From: DASXIW01 sp036497785
GTDB lineage: Bacteria; Pseudomonadota; Alphaproteobacteria; Acetobacterales; Acetobacteraceae
Assembly: GCA_036497785.1 (NCBI GenBank)
Contig: DASXIW010000041.1
Location: 1-21,766, forward strand
Reading direction: 5' to 3'
Length of the DNA: 21,766 nt
Shown here in pieces: positions 7,459 through 14,904 of the stretch. Numbering within the stretch: the stretch's first letter is position 1; every line of letters begins with the position of its first letter. The notes below the pieces were generated by a model, which did not search any database, was not told the DNA's origin, and saw only the letters and a program-made list of their open reading frames with translations. The position numbers were made by a program, and so were the translations under genes.

Positions 7459-8913
7459 TCAGGCGCCAGGCGGGACGGTGAAGCACGGCGTGCCCGCCCT
7501 GGAGAGGGCGGTGCAGGCCAGGGCAGCGGTGTCGGCCGACAGGCCAACCAATCGGGCGCGAAACAGCGTGCCGTTATGCTGCACCGGGATGATGGCCGGC
7601 TGTGCCCCGGCAAGCAGCCCCGCCGCCCGCGACCGCGCCATGGCCACGGCGGCACGCGACGTCGCGGGGTCAGGGAAAGCGCCGACCTGGATGGCCCATG
7701 CCCCGCCCCCCGATGCCTTACCCTCGACTGCCCCACCCCCGGCGCTGCCGAATACCGGCTCCGGGGCGGCGGCAGCCGCGACGGCAGGCGGCGCATAGCG
7801 GACCGGCATGGGGGCGGTGGCGCTGGCACTGGCGCTGGCGCTGGCGCTGGCGTATCGCGAGCCCAGGACGCTGCCGGCGGAACGCGGAACGTCGTAGGCT
7901 GCCGCCTGATAGGAGGCGGCCGCCTGTGTGGATGCCACCACGGCAGGCGTCGCGGCTGGCGCCGGGACATAGCCGGGCTGGGCATAGGTAGGCTGGGCAA
8001 CCGCCTGTGCCGCAGCCATTGGCGGCGCGGCCTGCCCCGTCATATCGCCGGTCGGCGCTGCGGCGGTGACAAGGCCGCCGCCGTCGAAGGCGCGATCGGA
8101 AGGATCGGCATCTTGGTCCGCCATGCCGGACGACGCCGGGGCATAAGCGCCAGAGATCATGCCGCCACCAGCATAGGCCGCATTGGGGTCATAGGCGCCG
8201 CCCCCGGTCGCGGCGAGCGAGGCGACCGCGACACCACCACCGCCGCCATAGCCACGATTCCCATACACCGCGAGCGGGCCGGTCATCGCCACCTCATTGC
8301 CCAAATTCGGCGCCACCTGGGCCAGGTAGTTCACGGTCTCGTCCGGCAGAATGGAACTCCCGGCGAGATAGGCGTCCAGCCGGTCGGGCCCGGCATTATA
8401 GGCGGCAACGAACCCGGGCGAGCCGAACCGGTCATACATCTCACGGATATAACCTGCACCGGCCATAATGTTGTCGTGCGGCTCATACGGGTCGCCCCCC
8501 AGCCCGTAGCGCTGGCGCAACATGTCGTACGTGGCGGGCATCACCTGCATCAGCCCCATCGCGCCGACGCTGGAGGTGATGAGCGAACCATCCGCGCCAA
8601 CCAGCCGGCCACCGGATTCCTGGTGCATCACCGCACGGATCCAGCGTTCGGGAATGGCATAGCGCGCCGCCGCTTCGTGGATATAGGACCCCCACGGGTC
8701 GTCCGGCGTGCCGGGCACGGGGTAATTGCGCGCGGCATGGTAGCGGTAATTGCTCGCCTCGGCGCGGGAGGCATTGAGGTCGTAGCCGTAATCGCCGCTG
8801 CCGTTATAGCCCCGACGGCCATCCCACCGCGTGCCGCCGCCGCAAGCGGACAGCAGCGCCACCCCCGCAAGCGGGAGGAGCCCGCGCATCAGGCGCCAAG
8901 CCGTCGAGCTCAT
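7459..8913 (-). CDS. Lytic transglycosylase lipoprotein with SLT and SPOR domains
   Basis: The 484-aa envelope enzyme is predicted to cleave peptidoglycan glycan strands non-hydrolytically, forming 1,6-anhydro ends. A signal peptide ends in lipobox LLSAC with Cys24. The SLT (Slt70-like) domain spans about 70-190, with catalytic Glu99 in HQESGG, then SSVGAMGLMQVMPATY and FVAAYNAGP, the usual goose-type motifs. A long Ala/Ser/Pro/Gly linker (about 195-400) follows. The last 80 residues form a SPOR domain (AWAIQVGAFPDPATSRAA), which binds denuded glycan at division sites, so a septal role is likely. GTG 8919 is also possible, but GGAGG lies 7 nt before ATG 8913 and would touch the GTG, so 8913 is preferred. 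Confidence 0.93.
   Translation of the reverse strand: MSSTAWRLMRGLLPLAGVALLSACGGGTRWDGRRGYNGSGDYGYDLNASRAEASNYRYHAARNYPVPGTPDDPWGSYIHEAAARYAIPERWIRAVMHQESGGRLVGADGSLITSSVGAMGLMQVMPATYDMLRQRYGLGGDPYEPHDNIMAGAGYIREMYDRFGSPGFVAAYNAGPDRLDAYLAGSSILPDETVNYLAQVAPNLGNEVAMTGPLAVYGNRGYGGGGGVAVASLAATGGGAYDPNAAYAGGGMISGAYAPASSGMADQDADPSDRAFDGGGLVTAAAPTGDMTGQAAPPMAAAQAVAQPTYAQPGYVPAPAATPAVVASTQAAASYQAAAYDVPRSAGSVLGSRYASASASASASATAPMPVRYAPPAVAAAAAPEPVFGSAGGGAVEGKASGGGAWAIQVGAFPDPATSRAAVAMARSRAAGLLAGAQPAIIPVQHNGTLFRARLVGLSADTAALACTALSRAGTPCFTVPPGA
7820..7849. repeat. In-frame hexanucleotide tandem repeat (GCGCTG)5
   Basis: Five tandem GCGCTG units, the second reading GCACTG, lie inside the transglycosylase gene and encode an (Ala-Ser)n stretch in the linker before the SPOR domain. 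Because the unit is 6 bp, gain or loss of copies changes linker length without shifting the frame. Confidence 0.85.
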
Positions 8914-9059
8914 GCACACCCCTCCACACCGGAACGCTCACCGCGCTCCGGCTAATGCTCCGCCAATGAGTTGCGGGTCAACTTAAACGTTATCCGGCAA
9001 CATCGTGGCCGGAATGGGGTGATGCCAACCGGCCGGGTTGTTGAGCCGGCCTTCCGTCA

Positions 9060-10454
9060 TTACTGCAAATCCGGCAACGAAAACGGCTGCGCGACCTCAA
9101 GCGCGCGTGCCGCGCGGAGCACGATATCGTCGCGATAGAGGGCGGCAGCGAGTTGGACGGAACGGGGCAGGCCGTTTTGGGCGAAGCCCATGGGGACGGT
9201 GATCGCCGGCTGGCGGGTGAGGTTGAAGGCACAGGTCCAGGGCGCCCAGCTGGTCCAGAGGGCTTCGACCGGATTGATGGTGGGGGCGTCGGCGAGCGGT
9301 GGCGGCACCGGGACGGTGGGGCACAGCACCAGGTCGTAGCGTTGGTGGAAGCGGGCCATGGCGTGGGCGGCGACAATGCGCTGGGCCTCGTATTCCAACA
9401 TTTCCTCGGCGGCCGTGCCGGTGTTGGCGGCGGCGACCTCAAGCAGTCCGGGGTCCAGCATGTGGCGGCGAGTCTCCGGGTAGGAATGCACCAGCCGGGT
9501 CAGCGCCACGCCCCAGACGCGCGAGAAGATGGCGCGCATGTCGGGCAGGCCGGGATCGGCCTCCTCCACATCCGCGCCGGCCGCCATGAGGAAACCGGCG
9601 GCGTGTTCGATCGCGGCGATGCCTTCCCAATCCACCGGCGCGTCAAAGCCCGGGCGGCGAAGCACGGCAACGCGCAGCCCGGCCACGCCGTCCTCGATGC
9701 CGTCGCGCCAGTCGCGGGCGTCATCGGGCAGGCAGAACGGGTCGCGCAGATCAAAGCGGGCCATCGTGGTGAGCATCAGGGCATTGTCGCGCACCGTACG
9801 GGTCATCGGGCCGAGTGCCGCGACTGGCGCGAAGGCGCCGAGCGGCCATTGCGGAATACGGCCGAAGGTGGGTTTCAGGCCCACAATGCCGCACCACGCC
9901 GCCGGGATGCGCACGGAGCCGCCTGCATCCGTGCCGATATGCAACGGCCCGAAAGCGGCGGCACCAGCCGCGCCGGCGCCCGATGACGACCCGCCGGTGG
10001 TGTGGTTGACGTTCCAGGGATTGCGGGTGATCCCGTGCAGCGGGCAATCGCCCGGGGTCTTCCAGCCGAATTCCGTGGTGGTGGTCTTGCCGAGGATGAC
10101 CGCGCCGGCCGCCTTCAGGCCCATGACGGATGGCGCGTCGTCCGCCACCGGGCCCGTATCGCTCAGCCGGCTGCCGCGCCTTGTGGGCAGGCCGGCGACG
10201 TCCACGAGGTCCTTCACCGTGCAGGGCACACCGTCGAGCAACCCTAGCGGCCGCCCGGCGCGCCAGCGGGTCTCGCTCTCTCCCGCCGCGGCCAGGGCTT
10301 GCGGGTTCATCACCGCGAAGGCGTTGATGGCAGGGTTCAGCCGGGCCACCCGCTCGGTCAGCGCCTGCAGCACGTCGACGGGGCTCAGCGTGCGCCGCGC
10401 ATAATGTCCGAGCAGGTCCTCGGCACTCATCAAGGCGATCTCGGATGCGGACAT
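9060..10454 (-). CDS. Amidase signature family hydrolase
   Basis: This 464-aa amidase hydrolyses a C-N amide bond, probably in the cytoplasm because no signal peptide is seen. The Ser-Ser-Lys triad is visible: Lys81 in CTVKDLVD, cis-Ser in the loop GGSSSGAGAA (154-163) and nucleophile Ser180 in GTDAGGSVRIPA. The substrate is unknown. It is not GatA by context, since no gatB or gatC is nearby. The ATG 10454 start is supported by GGAAGAG just upstream and by the family N-terminus (SAEDLLGHYARRTLSPVDV). A longer open frame to 10883 runs through the deacetylase gene on the other strand and is not coding. It is divergent from the deacetylase with a 64-bp shared control region. The window's context does not identify a pathway. 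Confidence 0.93.
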   Translation of the reverse strand: MSASEIALMSAEDLLGHYARRTLSPVDVLQALTERVARLNPAINAFAVMNPQALAAAGESETRWRAGRPLGLLDGVPCTVKDLVDVAGLPTRRGSRLSDTGPVADDAPSVMGLKAAGAVILGKTTTTEFGWKTPGDCPLHGITRNPWNVNHTTGGSSSGAGAAGAAAFGPLHIGTDAGGSVRIPAAWCGIVGLKPTFGRIPQWPLGAFAPVAALGPMTRTVRDNALMLTTMARFDLRDPFCLPDDARDWRDGIEDGVAGLRVAVLRRPGFDAPVDWEGIAAIEHAAGFLMAAGADVEEADPGLPDMRAIFSRVWGVALTRLVHSYPETRRHMLDPGLLEVAAANTGTAAEEMLEYEAQRIVAAHAMARFHQRYDLVLCPTVPVPPPLADAPTINPVEALWTSWAPWTCAFNLTRQPAITVPMGFAQNGLPRSVQLAAALYRDDIVLRAARALEVAQPFSLPDLQ

Positions 10455-10494
10455 GATCTCTTCCGGTGAACAGCAAACTTGGCCAGCATAGGCG

Positions 10495-10506
10495 CTGTCG
10501 CGACAG
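10495..10506. promoter_or_regulatory. 12-bp palindrome between divergent amidase and deacetylase genes
   Basis: CTGTCGCGACAG is a perfect palindrome in the 64-bp gap between the two divergent starts, immediately before the AGGAAA ribosome-binding site of the deacetylase. Position and symmetry suit an operator for a dimeric regulator. A chance palindrome in GC-rich DNA is possible, and no regulator gene is adjacent. Confidence 0.3.
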
Positions 10507-10518
10507 AGGAAAGCCCGC

Positions 10519-11424
10519 ATGGACGAGATCGCAAACCGCCCCCCCGGGGAGGCCTGGGAATGGCCGGAGGATGTATGGCGCCGCATTGTCGAGCGCACCC
10601 GCGCCGGCCGCAGCATGGCGCCCACCTCCTGGCCCGGCGGCGCCAGCTGCGCCGTGGCGCTGTCGTTCGACGCCGACCACGAAACCATCCCGCTGCGCGA
10701 CATGGACGAAAGCCCGATGCGCCTCAGCCAGGGCCAGTACGGCAACCGCCGCGGCGTGCCGCGCATCCGCAGGCTGCTGGAGCACGAGCAGATCGCGGCC
10801 ACGTTTTTCTTCCCGGCCGTGTCCGCCCGGCTGCATCCGGACGAGGTGCGCGGCCTGGCAGCCGAGGGCCACGAAATCGGCATTCATTCCTGGATTCACG
10901 AGCGCAACACCACTCTGCCCTTCATGGCCGAGCGCGATCTGAGCATGCGCGCGGCCGATGTGCTGGACCGGCTATGCGGCCGCCCGCCGGTGGGGATGCG
11001 CACGGCGAGCTGGGATTTTTCCCCCAACACGCTGCGCATCATCCAGGAGATGGGCCTGCTGTATGACAGCAGCCTGATGGCCGATGACGAGCCCTATGAA
11101 TTGCTGTCCGACGGCAATGCCACGGGTATTGTCGAGCTGCCGCCGGAGTGGATCCGTGACGATGCGGTGTATTTCAACATGGAGCGCTTCACCGGGCTGC
11201 GGCCCTACACCGCCCCCTCAGCAGTGGAGGAAATCTTCCGGGCAGAGTTCGACGGCGCCTGGCAGGAACACGGGCTGTTCCTGCTGACCATGCACCCGCA
11301 CGTCATCGGCCATCGCAGCCGCATCGGCGTGCTGGAGCGCTTGATCCGCTACATGAAATCACGCGGCTCCGTGTGGTTCGGCACGCATGAACAGGTGGCG
11401 GCGTGGTGCAAGGCGAATAGCTAG
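10519..11424 (+). CDS. Polysaccharide deacetylase family (NodB/CE4 fold) protein
   Basis: The 301-aa cytoplasmic-looking protein lacks a signal peptide and belongs to the NodB-homology metal-dependent deacetylases. The first metal/catalytic motif is LSFDADHE with Asp51 and Asp53. The second is H-S-W-I-H with His123 and His127. A conserved arginine-containing motif follows in PPVGMRTASWDFSPNT, and a late histidine in LLTMHPHVIGHRSR. The DAD/HxxxH pattern and cytoplasmic form resemble the PuuE-like/HpPgdA-like branch, which includes allantoinases and peptidoglycan deacetylases, so the substrate could be a cyclic amide or a glycan. The start is ATG 10519, with AGGAAA 6 nt upstream. It is divergent from an amidase, which suggests joint action on amide-bearing compounds. 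That link is inference. Confidence 0.88.
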   Translation: MDEIANRPPGEAWEWPEDVWRRIVERTRAGRSMAPTSWPGGASCAVALSFDADHETIPLRDMDESPMRLSQGQYGNRRGVPRIRRLLEHEQIAATFFFPAVSARLHPDEVRGLAAEGHEIGIHSWIHERNTTLPFMAERDLSMRAADVLDRLCGRPPVGMRTASWDFSPNTLRIIQEMGLLYDSSLMADDEPYELLSDGNATGIVELPPEWIRDDAVYFNMERFTGLRPYTAPSAVEEIFRAEFDGAWQEHGLFLLTMHPHVIGHRSRIGVLERLIRYMKSRGSVWFGTHEQVAAWCKANS

Positions 11425-11553
11425 CCGGAGGCAAGTCAGGGACCTCGCCCTGTCGAGCCTGCGATGGGGTGATCCTTGGCTTCCTTGCGCCGCAGGCAAC
11501 GGAATCGCAGGGCGCCAGATCTTTGCGGCCTCCAGCCAAAAAGGTAATGGATT

Positions 11554-11594
11554 CTTAAGGCTCTGCCTTAAGCGGGTCCAGGGCGGCGCCCTGG
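11554..11594. repeat. Double-hairpin REP-like element overlapping the end of trmJ
   Basis: Two perfect inverted repeats lie 5 bp apart: CTTAAGGC/GCCTTAAG (11554-11561 and 11565-11572, loop TCT) and CCAGGGC/GCCCTGG (11578-11584 and 11588-11594, loop GGC). The minus-strand trmJ stop TAA (11555-11557) lies inside the first arm. On that strand a run of five T follows about 11 nt after the hairpin, so it may help terminate transcription. The stacked-palindrome form resembles repetitive extragenic elements of high-GC proteobacteria. Copy number cannot be judged from one window. Confidence 0.6.
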
Positions 11595-12379
11595 CCTTCC
11601 TTAACTTGCCTCCGCTGATGTCGCCCCCGCGCCAGCTCCGTGATCATGCCGTGCAAGGTGCGCAGCTCCTGCTCGGTGACTTCGCCGCGCTGGAACAGAT
11701 GGCGGATGTTGCGCACCATGCCGGGGCGCTTGGGCTGGTTGCGCAGGAAGCCGCATTCGTCGAGTTCGGCGACCAGATGCGTGAGGAAATTGTCGAGCTG
11801 GCCCTTGGTGGCGACCTGGGTTTCGTTGGTCATCAGCCAGCGTTGCGGCGTGGGATCGACGGCGCTCCACCATTCATAGGCCATGACCATGACGGCCTGG
11901 GACAGGTTCAGCGACATGAAGCCGGGATTGAGCGGGTAGCGCACCAGCGCGTCGGCGCAGGCCATGTCGTCATTGTCGAGGCCTGCGCGTTCGGGACCGA
12001 ACAGCAGGCCGGCGCGCAGCCCGCGGCCACAGATTTCGTGCAACTCGCCGGCCGCGCCGCGCGCGGTGAGCACGGGTTTGACGATGTGGCGCGGGCGGGG
12101 ACATGTGGCGAAGACATGGTGCAGGTCGGCGACGGCCTCGGCCACGGTTTCATGGACGGTCAGGCTGTCCAGGATACGGTCGGCGCCGGAGGCGGTGCGC
12201 CAGGCATGTTTCTGGGGCCACCCGTCGCGCGGGGCGACAAGGCGCAGCTCGAACAACCCGCCATTGCCCATGGCGCGCGCGACGGCACCGATATTATCGG
12301 CGAGTTGCGGGCGCACCAGGATCACCGCCGGACTGTTTCCGATCGGGCCGAGTTCCGCCCCGCCATCCCGGCCGGTCAT
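11555..12379 (-). CDS. trmJ: tRNA (cytidine/uridine-32-2'-O)-methyltransferase, TrmJ type
   Basis: The 274-aa SPOUT-class enzyme would transfer methyl from S-adenosylmethionine to the 2'-O of residue 32 in tRNA anticodon loops. The three knotted motifs are visible: DNIGAVARAMGNGG (28-41) with the catalytic Arg35, GLLFGPERAGLDNDDMACAD (124-143), and the trefoil-knot loop NPGFMSLNLSQAVMVMAYEW (151-170). A C-terminal helical extension (LVAELDECGFLRNQPKRPGM, then RNIRHLFQR) is typical of TrmJ. The ATG at 12377-12379 overlaps the cysS stop as ATGA, implying translational coupling. The last residues (EGQGAALDPLKAEP) are read from a double-hairpin repeat, so the tail may be an acquired extension. 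Exact site specificity is by family. Confidence 0.9.
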   Translation of the reverse strand: MTGRDGGAELGPIGNSPAVILVRPQLADNIGAVARAMGNGGLFELRLVAPRDGWPQKHAWRTASGADRILDSLTVHETVAEAVADLHHVFATCPRPRHIVKPVLTARGAAGELHEICGRGLRAGLLFGPERAGLDNDDMACADALVRYPLNPGFMSLNLSQAVMVMAYEWWSAVDPTPQRWLMTNETQVATKGQLDNFLTHLVAELDECGFLRNQPKRPGMVRNIRHLFQRGEVTEQELRTLHGMITELARGRHQRRQVKEGQGAALDPLKAEP

Positions 12380-13740
12380 GTGCCGCGCTTCACGCGCAGC
12401 CAGTCGGTGGTGCCGTCCGGGCGGTCTTCCAGGGCGATGCCCATGCCGTCCAGCTCGGCACGCAGGCGGTCGGCTTCGGCCCAGTCCCGGCCACGGCGCG
12501 CGGCGATGCGTGCATCGACGAGGCGTTGGATGTCCGCCTTGTCGTCGCCGGCGCCATGGAACCAGTGCGGGTCCTGCAACAGGCCCAGCAGATTGCCGGC
12601 GGCGCGCAGCGCCGCGGCGGCGACGGCGTCACCCGCCATGGCCGCGTCGGCCAGCGCATGCATGGCGGACAGGGCGAGCGGGGTATTGAGATCGTCGCAC
12701 AGCGCGTTCATCACGGCATGCGGCACGCTGGCCGACACGTCGCCCGCTTCGGCGGGCGTGCGGTCGAGGGCGCGATAGAAGCGATCCAGCTCCTTGCGGG
12801 ATTCGATCAGCGCCTCGTCGGAGAAGTCGAGCTCGCCGCGATAATGAGTGCGCAGCAGCAGCAGGCGGACCGCCTCAGCGGGCGCCTTGGCCAGCACGTC
12901 GCGCACCGTGAAGAAGTTGCCGAGGCTTTTCGACATCTTCTCGCCATTGATCATGAGCATGCCGTTATGCACCCAGATATTGGCGAAACGGCTGCCGGGG
13001 AAGGCGCAGAGGGATTGCGCCAGCTCGTTCTCATGATGCGGGAACAGCAGGTCGGTGCCGCCGCCATGGATATCGAAGCTCTCGCCGAGATAGCGCCAGG
13101 ACATCGCGCTGCATTCAATATGCCAGCCCGGGCGGCCCCGGCCCCAGGGCGAGTCCCAGCCCGGCAGATCGGGCGGAGAGGGCTTCCACAGCACGAAATC
13201 GCCGGGATCGCGCTTGTACGGCGCCACTTCGATGCGCGCGCCGGCCTGCAGTTCGTCCGGCGTGCGGCCCGACAGCTTGCCATAGGCGGCGAAGCTGGGT
13301 ACGGCGAACAGCACATGGCCCTCGGCGGCATAGGCGTGGCCGCCGGCGATCAGCTTTTCGATGATCTCGATCATCTCCGCGATATGGGCGGTGGCGCGGG
13401 GCTCGATATCGGGGGGCAGAGCGCCCAGGGCCTCCATGTCCACCGCGAAGTCGGCTGCCGTGCGGGCGGTGATGGCGCCGATCGACTCGCAGCTCGCCGC
13501 CGCACGCGCGTTGATCTTGTCATCCACGTCGGTGATGTTTCGCACATAGGTGACGCGCGGATAAAGCGCCCGCAGTAGCCGCACCAGTACGTCGAACACC
13601 AGCACCGGCCGGGCGTTACCGATATGGGCGAGATCGTAGACGGTCGGCCCGCACACGTACAGCCGCACGTTCTGCGGGTCGATCGGCCGTAGAACCTCGC
13701 GTTGTCGGGTCAGACTATTGTGCAGTCGCAATTCAGGCAT
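12376..13740 (-). CDS. cysS: Cysteinyl-tRNA synthetase
   Basis: The 454-aa class I aminoacyl-tRNA synthetase charges tRNA-Cys in the cytoplasm. Signatures are the HIGH variant HIGN (39-42) in GPTVYDLAHIGNARP, KMSKS (268-272) in INGEKMSKSLGN, and zinc ligands Cys30, Cys210 in HIECSAMS and the HHENE motif (235-239). The C-terminal DALR/anticodon-binding region ends in the usual D-W-A-E-AD-RL pattern (RGRDWAEADRLRAELDGMGI). Length is normal for the family. The start is ATG 13740, preceded by GAGGTGGAG. A longer open frame to 14187 is not supported because it covers the start of the divergent membrane-protein gene. trmJ follows with a 4-nt overlap. Confidence 0.97.
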   Translation of the reverse strand: MPELRLHNSLTRQREVLRPIDPQNVRLYVCGPTVYDLAHIGNARPVLVFDVLVRLLRALYPRVTYVRNITDVDDKINARAAASCESIGAITARTAADFAVDMEALGALPPDIEPRATAHIAEMIEIIEKLIAGGHAYAAEGHVLFAVPSFAAYGKLSGRTPDELQAGARIEVAPYKRDPGDFVLWKPSPPDLPGWDSPWGRGRPGWHIECSAMSWRYLGESFDIHGGGTDLLFPHHENELAQSLCAFPGSRFANIWVHNGMLMINGEKMSKSLGNFFTVRDVLAKAPAEAVRLLLLRTHYRGELDFSDEALIESRKELDRFYRALDRTPAEAGDVSASVPHAVMNALCDDLNTPLALSAMHALADAAMAGDAVAAAALRAAGNLLGLLQDPHWFHGAGDDKADIQRLVDARIAARRGRDWAEADRLRAELDGMGIALEDRPDGTTDWLRVKRGT

Positions 13741-13923
13741 GCTCGCTCCACCTCGCGGGAGGCGCGTTTTTCGGCCAGGCTTGCCCACAACGCAACGCGC
13801 CAGGTTGCGAATACGCACGCTTTGGACGCAGGAAGGGGCCGCCCGCAGGTTCCAGCCCTTGACAAGCCGGCCGGTCGATGGCCTTTCGCGGCCGCCCATG
13901 CCACGCCATATGGATCTTTTGCC

Positions 13924-14889
13924 ATGAAACTCGGCTTGGTCACCATCGGACTGGGCGGGGCACTCGCGATCGGCCTTGTGGCCTGGTTCGGTGTGCGCTC
14001 TATCAGCCATGAGGTGCTGGAGGCGGCGTGGGTTATTCCGCTGACCTCGGCGCTGCTCTGCCTTCAGCTGTTTCTGTCGGCTGTCGCCTGGCGATTGGTG
14101 ATGGGCGAGGACCGGCCGCGGCTGGGCCGCTATGTGCGCGTTCGCTGGATCCGGGAGGCGGTGAATTCGTTGCTGCCGGTGGCCCAAATCGGCGGCAACC
14201 TCGTGGGTATTCGCATGCTCACGCAGCGCGGCCTACGGGGCGCGCTTGCCGGCGCCGGCACCACGCTCGACCTGACGATCGAGACCGCGACGCAGTTCCT
14301 GTTCACCCTGGCAGGGTTCGGGGTGCTTGCGCAGATAGGTGCCGACCGAAGCTGGGCGCCCTGGGTGGAATGGGCACTGGGCAGCATGGCCCTGGCGCTG
14401 GCTGGCTTCGTGATCGCCCAGCGAGCTGGGATGTTGCGGCTGATTGAATGGCTGGCCCGGCGGTTGAACGGCTTTTTCCCCGGGCTGTCGCTGGATGCCG
14501 TCTATGGCCTGCATCGCGAATTGATGCGGCTGCATGGGGATGGCTCGGCGGTGGCCAAGGCGGCATTGCTGCATATGCTGGCCTGGGTGCTGGGCGTCGG
14601 AGAGACCTGGCTGGCGCTGACCGCCATGGGGCGGCCGACCTCGCTATCCGAGGCGTTCGTGATCGAAAGCCTCGGCATGGCGGCACGTAGCGCCGGCTTC
14701 GTCGTGCCGGGCGCGCTGGGGGTGCAGGAGGCGGGGTTCATTGTTGTCTGCGGTCTGTTCGGCATTTCACCGGATGCCGCCATCGCGCTGTCGATGGTCA
14801 AGCGCGCGCGCGAGCTGACGGTGGGCGTTCCGGGGCTGGTCGCTTGGCAATGGAGCGAGGGCAAACGACTGCTGCAGCAGAGAACCTGA
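13924..14889 (+). CDS. hpnL: HpnL-like integral membrane protein (lysylphosphatidylglycerol synthase TM domain family)
   Basis: The 321-aa polytopic inner-membrane protein has about seven or eight hydrophobic segments (first at about 3-25, then 37-57, and so on). It carries family motifs such as EAVNSLLPVAQIGGNLVG near 78-95 and ESLGMAARSAGFVVPGALGVQEAGF near 244-268. It belongs to the LPG_synthase_TM / UPF0104 family, and the closest named group appears to be HpnL of hopanoid-producing bacteria. Members lacking the synthase domain are thought to act in lipid or polyprenyl-linked metabolism, but the exact role is unsettled. The start is ATG 13924 with only a weak ribosome-binding site. It is divergent from cysS and convergent with two glycosyltransferase genes. 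The hpnL symbol is less certain than the family. Confidence 0.8.
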   Translation: MKLGLVTIGLGGALAIGLVAWFGVRSISHEVLEAAWVIPLTSALLCLQLFLSAVAWRLVMGEDRPRLGRYVRVRWIREAVNSLLPVAQIGGNLVGIRMLTQRGLRGALAGAGTTLDLTIETATQFLFTLAGFGVLAQIGADRSWAPWVEWALGSMALALAGFVIAQRAGMLRLIEWLARRLNGFFPGLSLDAVYGLHRELMRLHGDGSAVAKAALLHMLAWVLGVGETWLALTAMGRPTSLSEAFVIESLGMAARSAGFVVPGALGVQEAGFIVVCGLFGISPDAAIALSMVKRARELTVGVPGLVAWQWSEGKRLLQQRT

Positions 14890-14904
14890 CGACCCCGCCC
14901 GGTC

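Noticed and set aside
7820..7849. Short tandem repeat considered as a CRISPR or phase-variation tract
   Set aside because: There are no spacers, and the 6-bp unit keeps the reading frame, so it cannot switch the gene off.
8914..8919. GTG 8919 as the transglycosylase start
   Set aside because: The GGAGG ribosome-binding site is one base from this GTG but ideally spaced from ATG 8913.
7576..8955. 459-aa open frame on the plus strand opposite the transglycosylase
   Set aside because: It is a GC-rich shadow. The minus strand has a lipobox, SLT and SPOR motifs in order, and the plus-strand product is Arg/His/Gly-rich with no recognisable domain.
9023..9055. GGCCGG/CCGGCC inverted repeat downstream of the amidase
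   Set aside because: It is a short self-complementary GC stem without a T-tract, easily expected by chance in this composition.
10455..10883. 143-residue N-terminal extension of the amidase
   Set aside because: It would lie antisense to the deacetylase, has no family similarity, and a strong ribosome-binding site precedes the internal ATG at 10454.
11437..11452. CAGGG/CCCTG hairpin after the deacetylase considered as its terminator
   Set aside because: The stem is only 5 bp and no T-run follows, so it is below what I would call.
11387..13578. 463- and 491-aa plus-strand frames over trmJ and cysS
   Set aside because: Both overlap well-defined genes on the other strand and contain no family motifs; they are antisense shadows of biased codons.
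13741..14187. Long N-terminal extension of cysteinyl-tRNA synthetase
   Set aside because: The extension covers the divergent membrane-protein gene, while MPELRLHNSLTRQ at 13740 matches the usual family start.
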